Shown: piece by piece, positions 1 to 8,118 of the stretch | Numbering within the stretch: position 1 is the first letter of the stretch | Layout of the letters: the number at the start of each line of letters is the position of its first letter | Assembly: GCA_000622025.1 (NCBI GenBank) | Contig: KK211388.1 | Coordinates: 294,207 to 358,206, forward strand | Source of the DNA: Lachnospiraceae bacterium AD3010 | Lineage (GTDB): Bacteria > Bacillota > Clostridia > Lachnospirales > Lachnospiraceae | Direction: 5' to 3' | DNA length: 64,000 bases | Notes under the pieces: generated by a model | Seen by the model: only the letters and a program-made list of their open reading frames with translations | Databases searched by the model: none | Told to the model about the DNA's origin: nothing | Translations under genes and position numbers: made by a program

Positions 1-1173
1 AAGTTTAAGAATCTGCTGATCAGAAGCAAAATCCTTAAATTCCGGATGGCATTTTAAAAGATCATCACCAAGTTGCTCAACAAGACTCTTTTTTCTATCT
101 AGGTCTTTTTCACCGTCCAATCTGCCCTTAATAAAATCAATAATATCGTTTTCGGGAAGTTTAAGAATCTGCTGATCAGTTACAAATTCTTTATAATCTG
201 AGCACATCAAGAATTGGATATTATTCAGGTGTTCTACAATATCTTTTATAAGGACAGCATCCCTTTTTTTATCTAATTTATTTGAAATAAGCTCAATGAT
301 TTCTTCCGTACTACTCTTGCCCACAACTCTGCTCAAATGTGATTTAAAATAAAATTTACGCTTCTTTTTCTTAAAATTTCGAAGCAAGTACGACATATAT
401 TCTATATATCTATCATCAAATACACTTTCAAAATTAATCTCTGAAGCAGAATCGAAAACCATATTTATAATCCTGTGAGCCGCACTCTCGTCGATAATCT
501 CTTCATCTAAATAATATTGGAGTATAAGCATGATAATGCCTCCATAAGAGTTATTATCACCGCTTATTGAATTGATTAGTGTATGTATTTCAATTGGTTT
601 TATACAACGTCTATCCGCGCAACAGATTAGAATGTCACGAAATTCCTTATATAAAGAATCGTTTGTATCGTAATATTCAGTTAAATTTTTTTCTAATCTC
701 TTAAAATCTTTTTTTGTGTTAAGTTTTATAAAAGATATTTTTCTAGCCGTAAAATTAAAATCTCTAAAAAATTCTACATAATAGTACGGCAACAATACAC
801 GGTCAAAGATATCATCATCCGTATCAAATTTATAATTACATGGAAGGTATCCATATATTATTTCTCTTTTATCTTTTTTTAATTCTTTAATTTCTAAAAT
901 ATAATCACCATAAATGGATTCTGGAGACTCTATTTTTTCAACATATCCAATCTGTTTTATTACGTCAGAATGGTTATTCTTGTAGATAATATTCTGTTTT
1001 TTCTTATTGTCGTTTTTGATTCCATTTGATAGAAGCGGTTTATTTGCTATTCCGCCAGAAGTCGAATAAATTACATGTTTTTTATTATTAGGTTTTATTT
1101 CGTGAGAATTGAAAGAATTGTTATTTTCACTGGTGTTTGAATTGTTAACGTTTTTTCTGTCAGTATTTTTCAT
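1..1173 (-). CDS. Unrecognised protein with C-terminal tandem repeats, third gene of the nuclease-helicase/NADAR operon (3' end outside window)
   Basis: An open frame of 391 codons runs off the left edge. The ATG at 1173 overlaps the stop of the NADAR gene by four bases (ATGA), so translation is probably coupled. The first 50 residues are Asn/Lys/Ser-rich and look disordered. The middle is a charged helical protein with a CC pair (ILICCADRRC). The C-terminal part repeats with a 52-residue period: the text DQQILKL recurs, and the DNA at 1-23 is the same as at 157-179. I do not recognise a family. It does not look like DarT1, the toxin normally paired with this kind of NADAR protein. Position suggests a specificity or effector subunit of the operon, but that is inference. 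The gene continues beyond the window. Confidence 0.8.
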   Translation of the reverse strand, partial: MKNTDRKNVNNSNTSENNNSFNSHEIKPNNKKHVIYSTSGGIANKPLLSNGIKNDNKKKQNIIYKNNHSDVIKQIGYVEKIESPESIYGDYILEIKELKKDKREIIYGYLPCNYKFDTDDDIFDRVLLPYYYVEFFRDFNFTARKISFIKLNTKKDFKRLEKNLTEYYDTNDSLYKEFRDILICCADRRCIKPIEIHTLINSISGDNNSYGGIIMLILQYYLDEEIIDESAAHRIINMVFDSASEINFESVFDDRYIEYMSYLLRNFKKKKRKFYFKSHLSRVVGKSSTEEIIELISNKLDKKRDAVLIKDIVEHLNNIQFLMCSDYKEFVTDQQILKLPENDIIDFIKGRLDGEKDLDRKKSLVEQLGDDLLKCHPEFKDFASDQQILKL

Positions 1174-1886
1174 CGACAATTTCCCCCTAATAAATCTGTA
1201 ATGTTCATCTGGTCATTCACAGTTGTTTTGGCATCTTTATTACTCTGATAGACTGTTCTTAAAAAATCTTCTTTGTTTGCAAGCGCTTCATCGATTTTTC
1301 CCGCAAGGCAAAGGCCCACATAAATTGCTGCTGCTTCGGCCTGGCAATTTAAAGACTTTTGTGGATTAAACTCAATATCCGAAAATGAATCATAGTCTAA
1401 TATGGCTTTAGACAATTCGGGATTCCTATCAAGGGCATTAATGTACAACCAATTATAAAAATATGTCTTGGGTTCCAATTCAAACATCAGATTCCCTAAT
1501 TCAAACCGTATCAATTTACCGCTATTGTAAAGTCTAGAATCTCTTTTTGCGTCCTTTGGACGTTTTGCCAGAAGATCAGTGTAAGGCCCCCCATTCTCAA
1601 ATGTTTTACTAGATTGGAAGAGTTGTTCAACAGAATAGGATCTGCCACTTTTCATATTTATTTGAAGATTAAAGGCGCTAAGTCTGGTTCCAATTAATTC
1701 CTTTGACTTGGTGGAAATTTCTAAAACCTTGCTATCAGGAAACAACTCGTGATAAGTATTATGAAGGCTTTGTATACTTCGTTGTTTCTGTTGCAAAGAA
1801 AAACCATTAAAAAAAGGAAAATCTATGTCTTTTCTTTCAAAATACGGGGGAACTAAAATTGCCTTAAATATAGGTCTGATAGCCAT
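1170..1886 (-). CDS. NADAR-domain protein, DarT1-associated antitoxin type
   Basis: 238 residues. NADAR proteins of the DarT1-associated type remove ADP-ribose from guanine bases in DNA, reversing the DarT1 toxin. The diagnostic blocks are visible: FFNGFSLQQKQRSIQSLH near residues 25-42, LEISTKSKELIGTRLSAFNL at 55-74, the core SVEQLFQSSKTFENGGPYTDLL at 85-106, and ELEPKTYFYNWLYINAL at 136-152. Length fits this subfamily. It lies 135 bp downstream of the helicase reading frame and overlaps the next gene, so it sits in the same operon. No DarT1 gene is visible beside it. The toxin may be beyond the left edge, or this NADAR works with the nuclease-helicase. Family call from recalled motifs; role in this operon inferred. 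Confidence 0.8.
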   Translation of the reverse strand: MAIRPIFKAILVPPYFERKDIDFPFFNGFSLQQKQRSIQSLHNTYHELFPDSKVLEISTKSKELIGTRLSAFNLQINMKSGRSYSVEQLFQSSKTFENGGPYTDLLAKRPKDAKRDSRLYNSGKLIRFELGNLMFELEPKTYFYNWLYINALDRNPELSKAILDYDSFSDIEFNPQKSLNCQAEAAAIYVGLCLAGKIDEALANKEDFLRTVYQSNKDAKTTVNDQMNITDLLGGNCR

Positions 1887-2021
1887 AATCGATCTAACCT
1901 CACTATTACGTGCTTTCTACAGTATGCATCAAATAAAGTAGTGGTTCAAGAAGAATTATAATTGTGTCATCTATAGGAAAAATCATAAAAGCAAATGGCG
2001 ATGGCGCACACTATCATGTAT

Positions 2022-3533
2022 TTATCTCGAGGAAACAGCATAAATCTTTAGCTTAATTCCTTCAAAGACCGGTTCCCCAGGTTTCCCATTTGGTTTGCAC
2101 CCATTTTTCTCCATATATGTTTTAAGATCGCTCACAAAATCCATTCCCTCTATTACAGCGTCATTACCTATTGTCAAGTACTCAACAGGTCTCTTACATA
2201 ACTCCTCGGATATCAGAAGGATACACTTTTTCCTGGCTCGGGAAAGAGATACTATCATTCGGTTCCTGCTGTATATGAATTCTGCTTCTTTAAGGGCAGT
2301 CTCAATATCCTCCATTCCATAGCTGCATACTATTACATCTCTCTCCTGCCCCTGGAGCTTATCGACGGTATCGACAACCAGGTTGTCACTTATCTTATCA
2401 TACCAATCCTTTTCTCCAAGTTTCCTCCTAACCCTGTCAATATGTTCATGATGCGGTATGATAATACCGTAACCTTCGTCACAGAATTCTTCTTCAACAA
2501 TATCGAGATGATTCCTCATCAATTCTGTTATTTCTACCACCATATCTGCTTCACGATCTTTAATTTTTTCCCCTGACAAAAAACAGACAACCAAAGGATA
2601 ATCCGGATTGATTATTTCTCTATACATCTCATGTTTTTTTTCATTAATTATGTCATCCAATTCTTTGTTTAATGAAATTCTCCCATTCCTTATCTCCTTG
2701 TTATACGACCTATACTTATCCCCATATACTTTATCCCTGAAGTAAGCACATAATGTATCATTCATCCGGAAATTCTCGTTAAGCTGTACCTTAAAGCCTT
2801 GTTTTCTAACCGAGATAAGCCGTTCATTGACACTGTCAAAATAATCAAATACGGAACCAAAAAGGTTTCTTTCTCCATCAGGCACAGGATATTTCCCACG
2901 CAGAATGGCAGGCAGCTGATTATTATCACCAACGATCAAAAATCTCGTATTTTCATGACAATGTGACATTACAAGAGCGGCATTCATTGTGGTAAGCTGT
3001 GATGCCTCGTCGATAACAATAAGGTCAAATGTTAATTCCTCAACCTTCTCTGAGAAAAAAACGGATGCAAAGCTTGTTGCTCCAATTACGAAATTCGACG
3101 GTTTATCTGACTTCTTTCCACCTTCAATAGCTTCTTTTACGTCTTCCTTCAATCCACCACTCTTATTTATAATAAAATCAAGAGAATTTTCTCTCTTAAG
3201 AACCCATTTATTCCTCTTCTGTTCATCTTCTTCATCTATCTTTTTTAATTCTTCCTTTGAACTATACCACCCGGCAAACTTATCAACATCACTTTCATAA
3301 TTACTATCCCATCTACTAAGCTTAATTAAAGATAGTCTATGATTTTTTTTCTTCAATTGCTTCAATACATTATTGATTGCGTTATGGGAATTTGCTGATA
3401 TTAAAACCCGATTGACACCTGATTTTTTATCACGGAGCAAAGCTATAATGGCACGAGCAATAAAGTCCGTTTTTCCTGTTCCGGGAGGCCCTAAAAGAAG
3501 TGTTATTTTGTTTTCATATAATTGTTTATATGC
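2022..3533 (-). CDS. UPF1-like SF1 helicase half, read by -1 frameshift from the upstream nuclease
   Basis: 503 codons encode a complete SF1B helicase core but have no ATG or GTG start. Walker A (GPPGTGKTDF), motif II (VIDEASQL), motif III (GDNNQLPAI), motif V (VDKLQGQERDVIV) and motif VI (MIVSLSRARKK) are all present. The only in-frame start-like codon, a TTG near 3440, lies downstream of Walker A, and the frame is closed by a stop at 3555-3557. The upstream nuclease frame ends in FTRSQKK. A -1 slip there continues as AYKQLYENKITLLLG and restores the usual helicase N-terminus. The likely product is therefore a fusion of about 1,446 residues, matching the nuclease-helicase architecture of TM0106-family proteins. 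Alternatives are an assembly error in the A7 run or a disrupted gene. Confidence 0.8.
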   Translation of the reverse strand, partial: AYKQLYENKITLLLGPPGTGKTDFIARAIIALLRDKKSGVNRVLISANSHNAINNVLKQLKKKNHRLSLIKLSRWDSNYESDVDKFAGWYSSKEELKKIDEEDEQKRNKWVLKRENSLDFIINKSGGLKEDVKEAIEGGKKSDKPSNFVIGATSFASVFFSEKVEELTFDLIVIDEASQLTTMNAALVMSHCHENTRFLIVGDNNQLPAILRGKYPVPDGERNLFGSVFDYFDSVNERLISVRKQGFKVQLNENFRMNDTLCAYFRDKVYGDKYRSYNKEIRNGRISLNKELDDIINEKKHEMYREIINPDYPLVVCFLSGEKIKDREADMVVEITELMRNHLDIVEEEFCDEGYGIIIPHHEHIDRVRRKLGEKDWYDKISDNLVVDTVDKLQGQERDVIVCSYGMEDIETALKEAEFIYSRNRMIVSLSRARKKCILLISEELCKRPVEYLTIGNDAVIEGMDFVSDLKTYMEKNGCKPNGKPGEPVFEGIKLKIYAVSSR

Positions 3534-6361
3534 TTTTTTTGTGATCTTGTAAAATCAGTCTTTTTCCCTTGTCCCTTTAATTCGCAAGTAATCTCATTAA
3601 CACCTATGGTTTTTCCTGTTTTCCAATAGTTGCTATTGTTTATTTCATAATCATATCCTGGCAGACAACTCTTTTCTTCCTGTAATAATTCAGAAAGACC
3701 TGTCCTTGTTTTATTTCTGTAATCATTTTTCACGTCAAATCCATATAATTCTATTTTATTAGGGCCTTTTTTAATTACTGAGACCCCACTATCCTTCTCC
3801 TTTATACCAAACATGACCACATTGCCATCTGTAGTTCTAACCCACATAGCCAACACGTTTTTATCATTTGTTTTGTCCGTAAAAGTCTTCTTACGGAATT
3901 CAATTATCTCATCAGGATAAAATACGTACCAGCTAAGACCTGTGTATGGGTTTTTAAGATTGAACTTGAGTTCTTCGGTGTTTTCATTTTTCATCGTAAG
4001 AAGTGTCTTAAGATAATCTATGAAATCACCATCCTCTGGATCCTTTGAACCAACCAGTATCCCCAGCTTTTTCGGTGTAAGTTCTTTTTCATCAGCATCA
4101 TTTCTTTTATTATCTTTCTTTGTTTCAACAATATAATAGCCCTTCGGAAAGTGATCGAATTGATCAAGGCTGTCGTATGTTTTTATATTCCCTTCTTTGT
4201 CAGAATATAATTGTAATTTAAATACTGTACCTTTCCGAAGCATGGTATCCAGATCATACATCCTTTTATTTCGTTCATCCGTCGATTCAATCATGGATTC
4301 ATACAAACTCTGCACATATAACTTCGCAATGTCCGTCATTTCTGCATCTTTATCATTTGCTATAAACTTATCCGGTTCACGAAAAAGAACATCTTTCTTT
4401 TTTTCCTGAATATTCTTAATGATTTCACATTCACAATTAATTCTTTCTTCCATATGCTCCAAAACGATGTCAATATCATCCTCACATTTCACATTATTGA
4501 AATCAATGGAATAGGAAAATCTCTTACAAAATTTGTCCCTCTTTAATTTTAAACCTATAAGTTCTGACATATCCTTCAAGTTATAATTAAGAATAGCCGG
4601 AAGAACAAATACCCTTCTCATTTCTCTAGTAATATTACATATTACATCCTGCCTGACCTCCGATGGAGATACTTTAGAAATCACTCTGGAATCACCTTGT
4701 ATCCATCTTAATATGTCATATGATTTTTTTCCGTAATCTTCTTTCTCTAAGTTGTGAAACAACAGCGAATAAAGCAATCTTAATTCATTATCATCCAGAA
4801 TAAATATTTGAAGTCTTTTATTACCGCACTCTTTCTCATCACAACGATCTGACTCTTTACATTCATTGCAGTTTTCCTTCCCACAGTCTTTCAACTTATC
4901 ATAAAGGCAATCAATAAAATCTCCGGAAATATCCTCAAATGAACCATTATCCATTATTTCAGACACCAAGTAATTATAACCAAGTAGTTTCTGATCTTTT
5001 CCCTTAAGCATTATTCCATATGCACATATCTTTAATCCATCCTCAGCAATTCCGTGAAGCGTGATGAACATTGCAACATCCTGATTTACGGGTATTGAAG
5101 CCGAAAAATTTATATTTTCACTCGTATTACTCTTCTTATAACATTCATTTGTCGAGTAAAATATGTTTCCTTTTTCTCCCTTCAGAAAATCTTCCAATGC
5201 ACATAATTTGGGATAATGATTAAACTGAAACTCTCTCCATGTTGCGCTGCTGCTTATTTTTGGCTGAACATCTTCCTTTTTTGGGGAAAACCAATTAGAA
5301 ATTTCAAAGTATTCATCCTCAGATTTTTCCTTGTCTTTATTATCTTTATTTTTACCAAGAGGAAACATATTATCTATAGCATATCTCTGCCCTCTGGGAG
5401 AAAGATACGGCAATAATAATACGGGGTTCTTTTTCTTTGCCCTTTTTATACAGTTATCTTTTTCATTCCCATAATACTCGCAGTCTTCACATCCCACGCT
5501 GTAGATACAGTTCAGGCTATTCTCAATTTTACTGTTTTCCTTACATTCAGTGATCTTATTTGAAATCCTAGTAAGCCGATCTCTAATAAACTCATCCAGG
5601 AAAGTAAGAAATGGCGATGGATCAAAGCATATTGCTGCTTTTTTATCCACGCCGTTATTTGTAAAAGCGTTTAGCTTTTCTTCCAACGCTTTCAGTTTTT
5701 TTCCATCAACCTGAAACCGCTTATTATCTCCATCATAAGTTTCTTTTTCTGCACAGATAATAAAGGCCCGATCATCATCAACAACAATGCCTGTTCCGTT
5801 GAATCTCTGTTTTAAAAGCCTTATGTATGCAGCAATCTGAATCTTAAACTCCCAGGCCATGCTTGATCTCAGTTTGATATCCCCGACAAGCAAATGCGTC
5901 TTGCCGTCTTTTTTGTAAACATAAATTAGATCCGGCTTAGCAGTTCCCCAAGAAACATTGAGATTTTCTAATCCTTCATCTTTTTGTTGAAAACTGGTCT
6001 GGATCAAAAAACCGTTATCCAAAATATTATTATCCTTTAGTGTTTTTAATAATTCCATTTCTGTCTCAGGCAAAGCCAGTGATTTGAAACAATTAAACCT
6101 GTTTCTAATCTGATCATTAACTATTTCTTCCCATACATTTCCGGCTTCATCAACTTCAGTCACAGGCTTGTATATAATGCTCCCATTTTCTTCGTGCCTA
6201 ACGTTTTTTTCATGTTTAGTCTTCTTTTCTTCCCTATCGTTGTCCCTAGAATTATTACTAACTTTTTTTGAAGCACAATACAGAAATCTGTCACAGGGAT
6301 GAATGAAATATTTCCCTAATGATGATGCCTTAAGCTCAATTTCCGTCTTTTTTTCATTCAT
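3503..6361 (-). CDS. TM0106-family RecB-like nuclease, N-terminal half of a nuclease-helicase
   Basis: 952 residues from the ATG at 6361, chosen over an upstream ATG at 6397 because GGGGGGAG sits 8 nt before it. The N-terminus LKASSLGKYFIHPCDRFLYC is typical of TM0106-family RecB nucleases. PD-(D/E)XK residues are visible as AKPDL, GDIKLR and the helix QIAAY. A Cys cluster (C, CEDC, C) follows at roughly residues 255-275 and, with the N-terminal HPC, may bind an Fe-S cluster. A second Cys-rich insertion contains CGKENCNECKESDRC. The zero-frame product stops just before the helicase and would be an uncoupled nuclease. Likely acts on foreign DNA, as inferred from defence-island company (MNT/HEPN, NADAR). 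Base composition is AT-rich, unlike the housekeeping genes. Confidence 0.85.
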   Translation of the reverse strand: MNEKKTEIELKASSLGKYFIHPCDRFLYCASKKVSNNSRDNDREEKKTKHEKNVRHEENGSIIYKPVTEVDEAGNVWEEIVNDQIRNRFNCFKSLALPETEMELLKTLKDNNILDNGFLIQTSFQQKDEGLENLNVSWGTAKPDLIYVYKKDGKTHLLVGDIKLRSSMAWEFKIQIAAYIRLLKQRFNGTGIVVDDDRAFIICAEKETYDGDNKRFQVDGKKLKALEEKLNAFTNNGVDKKAAICFDPSPFLTFLDEFIRDRLTRISNKITECKENSKIENSLNCIYSVGCEDCEYYGNEKDNCIKRAKKKNPVLLLPYLSPRGQRYAIDNMFPLGKNKDNKDKEKSEDEYFEISNWFSPKKEDVQPKISSSATWREFQFNHYPKLCALEDFLKGEKGNIFYSTNECYKKSNTSENINFSASIPVNQDVAMFITLHGIAEDGLKICAYGIMLKGKDQKLLGYNYLVSEIMDNGSFEDISGDFIDCLYDKLKDCGKENCNECKESDRCDEKECGNKRLQIFILDDNELRLLYSLLFHNLEKEDYGKKSYDILRWIQGDSRVISKVSPSEVRQDVICNITREMRRVFVLPAILNYNLKDMSELIGLKLKRDKFCKRFSYSIDFNNVKCEDDIDIVLEHMEERINCECEIIKNIQEKKKDVLFREPDKFIANDKDAEMTDIAKLYVQSLYESMIESTDERNKRMYDLDTMLRKGTVFKLQLYSDKEGNIKTYDSLDQFDHFPKGYYIVETKKDNKRNDADEKELTPKKLGILVGSKDPEDGDFIDYLKTLLTMKNENTEELKFNLKNPYTGLSWYVFYPDEIIEFRKKTFTDKTNDKNVLAMWVRTTDGNVVMFGIKEKDSGVSVIKKGPNKIELYGFDVKNDYRNKTRTGLSELLQEEKSCLPGYDYEINNSNYWKTGKTIGVNEITCELKGQGKKTDFTRSQKKHINNYMKTK
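3533..3539 (-). other. Candidate -1 ribosomal frameshift site, A_AAA_AAG
   Basis: On the coding strand the nuclease reading frame passes CAA AAA AAG CAT. The heptamer A AAA AAG is in the correct phase for tandem -1 slippage and is the sequence used by E. coli dnaX. It is followed at once by CATATAA-ACAA-TTATATG (3532-3515), a perfect 7-bp AT-rich stem. The missing spacer and the weak stem make a strong stimulator doubtful. The zero frame ends nine codons later at TAA; the -1 frame runs through the helicase. An A7/A8 length error would give the same picture. Confidence 0.6.
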
Positions 6362-6515
6362 ACCTGTATCTCCCCCCATTTTTAATAAATATATCAAACC
6401 TTGGGAGACATATCTTCAGAATCCTCTTATCCGCCGAATTGTCCTTTAAGAACCAGAAGCACAGACCTTTTGCAAACACTCTGTTGCCGAATAACCTGTT
6501 ACTGTTTTTAATCAT
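6354..6515 (-). pseudogene. Chimeric remnant: T4CP-like N-terminus fused to the partner gene's C-terminus
   Basis: A 53-codon frame starts like the T4CP-like gene at 10054 (MIKNSNRLFGNR, FAKGL) and continues in frame into sequence matching the end of the 230-residue partner gene (LCF.F..DNSADK, compare 8153-8190). It then reads on and stops 8 nt inside the nuclease gene. The upstream DNA (6516-6593) is also a copy of the T4CP leader at 10055-10132. So a complete T4CP-partner pair was reduced by an internal deletion of about 1.8 kb. The ribosome site AAAGGAAG is retained, so the chimeric peptide may still be translated and may couple translation to the nuclease. Coordinates of the junction are approximate. 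Confidence 0.75.
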
Positions 6516-6572
6516 AAGTCACTTCCTTTCTCATTTTCTGATCAACAACTATTTTACCAGGAATTTAAAAAC

Positions 6573-6593
6573 CGTGCGTAAATTTTACGCGCG
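6573..6593 (-). terminator. Hairpin plus T-run in the leader of the nuclease operon (attenuator-like)
   Basis: On the minus strand an inverted repeat of about 10 bp (one mismatch) is followed by GGTTTTT. It is a diverged copy of the hairpin at 10112-10132 and lies about 60 nt before the chimeric ORF. It can act as an intrinsic terminator for read-through or as a leader attenuator. Confidence 0.55.
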
Positions 6594-6664
6594 ATCCCCC
6601 TCTCAATTCGGATTATTCTATTTCCATTTTCGTTATCCCTTTTCGGAAAAGTGTCCCCAGATGC

Positions 6665-6901
6665 TCATATTCCTCGAACACCGATGTGCTCTATCCTTTC
6701 ATCATTGATATCTATGCCCTCATAGATTTTATCCAAAACCAACATTTTCATTTCGCATTTTGGGCAATTCGCTTCTTCAACATATTTTCCGTTTTCCTTT
6801 ATTCTATGCATGGTAACAACATGGCTTTCTCTGCCATTCTTATTCCACATGAAGACATGACTACACCGCGGACATTTTACTTCTCTATATTCATATTTCA
6901 T
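6665..6901 (-). CDS. Small zinc-ribbon protein downstream of the MNT/HEPN pair
   Basis: 78 residues with two CxxC knuckles: CPRC at 10-13 and CPKC at 46-49. The 32-residue spacing contains two histidines (H27, H32). This is a typical zinc ribbon, seen in small nucleic-acid or regulatory proteins. It starts at 6901 with GAGG about 11 nt upstream and lies 101 bp after the HEPN gene, so it is probably the third gene of that operon. No specific family recognised. Role as a regulator or accessory of the toxin-antitoxin module is inference. Confidence 0.6.
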   Translation of the reverse strand: MKYEYREVKCPRCSHVFMWNKNGRESHVVTMHRIKENGKYVEEANCPKCEMKMLVLDKIYEGIDINDERIEHIGVRGI

Positions 6902-7002
6902 TTCTCTTTTACCTCATTAGTTTTATCAAGCCCACAATTCCGAAAAGGGACTTTTCGTTTTGAACTTTCTCTTATAATTAAGCCATTACCTTCTAAATGT
7001 GT

Positions 7003-7389
7003 TTACTCTGCCGTATCCCCTGATTCAAGCCACTGCTTTGTCACTTTATACGCCGCATTGATCGAGGTTTTGCGTACAACCTTCATTGGATAATATCGGC
7101 AATCAGCCTCCCATTGAGAATAAACATTGGCATTTTTCAGGATTAGCTTCGGCACATCTATGTTATAGCCTTTCTTCTTGCACCAGTTGATCAAAGCCCT
7201 TATATCATGCCCCCAAATGTCATCTATGCCATGAACATATGCCTTCAGTTTTATGGTCTTCTCTATGGCCTGCTGCATATGATAGGCTGCCTGGAGTCTG
7301 TCTGCCTTATCATCAGAATCCCAGTTTCTCTCTACTATCCTGAGATCAGATTTTATCAACAGCTTAAACTGTTTCAGCTCTTTGTTCAT
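7003..7389 (-). CDS. HEPN-domain protein (toxin of an MNT/HEPN module)
   Basis: 128 residues from the ATG at 7389. A longer reading from 7521 is only overlap with the MNT gene. HEPN proteins of this kind are RNases or putative RNases paired with a minimal nucleotidyltransferase. The sequence shows the HEPN helices: LIKSDLRIVERN near 10-21, AAYHMQQAIEKTIKLKAYV at about 33-51, HDIRALINWCKKKG at about 59-72, and ADCRYYP in the C-terminal half. It overlaps the MNT gene by 26 bases, so the two are translated together. The family call is firm; which partner is toxin and which antitoxin follows the known MntA-HepT arrangement. An active-site Rx4-6H motif is not unambiguous here (RLQAAYH is the nearest). 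Confidence 0.8.
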   Translation of the reverse strand: MNKELKQFKLLIKSDLRIVERNWDSDDKADRLQAAYHMQQAIEKTIKLKAYVHGIDDIWGHDIRALINWCKKKGYNIDVPKLILKNANVYSQWEADCRYYPMKVVRKTSINAAYKVTKQWLESGDTAE

Positions 7390-7714
7390 ATAATATAACC
7401 CCGTCATTTTGAACCTGTTTATATAAGGGACTGCTTTTAACCTTCTTTCTGTCTCTGTTTCCTCCAAATACAAGAAGGTCAAAAGGAACCGTATAATCAA
7501 ATTCCTCATAGAGTTCATCATGAAAACGATTATACGCAGAACTAGTAATAAGTTTATTTGTCGGAATATCGCTTTCTATAAACAGGTCTATATCGGATTC
7601 TTTACCTTGCTGGTTTCTGGCATAGGACCCAAAAAGCACTACCCTGACAAACAAATGACGATATTTATCTACAAGACAAAGTATCTTTTTTTCTATATCT
7701 TCTCTTGACCTCAT
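7364..7714 (-). CDS. MNT-type minimal nucleotidyltransferase (antitoxin)
   Basis: 116 residues. MNT antitoxins inactivate the HEPN toxin by adding AMP to it. The motif GS-x10-DxD is present exactly (GSYARNQQGKESDID, near residues 27-41), preceded by the beta strand VRVVLF. The start at 7714 has GGGAGG 5 nt upstream. It is the first gene of the pair and overlaps HEPN by 26 bases. Family and pairing are standard; no unusual residues seen. Confidence 0.85.
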   Translation of the reverse strand: MRSREDIEKKILCLVDKYRHLFVRVVLFGSYARNQQGKESDIDLFIESDIPTNKLITSSAYNRFHDELYEEFDYTVPFDLLVFGGNRDRKKVKSSPLYKQVQNDGVILYEQRAETV

Positions 7715-7893
7715 TCTTACCTCCCATTATTAAAGGTCAGAAATAGTATCCATTATTTCTCATCTCTTTTTTGATTATACCATCAAAATCAGGGCTGTCG
7801 CTTTAAATGATTAAAATATCCGGGTGACAGCCCCTTTCTGTTGTCGTATCCTGTTATTGCATCATTTCGAAAATCATGAATAGTATTGATTTC

Positions 7894-8077
7894 GTACCTA
7901 AGCCGTATCATACTCCCGAATATAGGTACACTTTTTCCGTGTAGGATGGTAATCGTACCGGGATTTTGTACCTAAACCATTTCATTTATCCGAAATTAAG
8001 TACAGACTCCCTTATCAAAACGAAAAATCTGTCGAAATTCGTACCCATACTACAGCATCAAACCGGATTAAGGTACA
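7894..8077. repeat. Three degenerate 37-bp units bounded by GTACC and GTACA, 73-74 bp period
   Basis: Units at 7894-7930, 7968-8004 and 8041-8077 are each exactly 37 bp. Each begins GTACC, has CCGRA near base 23, and ends GTACA. They are separated by 37 and 36 bp of unrelated sequence. The units agree at about half to two thirds of positions, so this is not a CRISPR. They fill most of the 404-bp gap between the MNT gene and the T4CP partner gene. Read on the plus strand the units also keep a similar peptide (VPKP.H...E..Y in the first two), so a decayed coding repeat is possible. Confidence 0.5.
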
Positions 8078-8118
8078 AGCCTTTGAAGCTAAGCGTTCAT
8101 ACTGCATCAATCCACCGG

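Noticed and set aside
1-1173. DarT1 toxin next to the NADAR gene
   Set aside because: The N-terminus and body lack the ADP-ribosyltransferase pattern, and the C-terminus is made of repeats.
7894-8077. Possible short CRISPR array (37-bp repeats, 36-37-bp spacers)
   Set aside because: The units differ at a third to a half of positions and only three exist. No cas genes are near.
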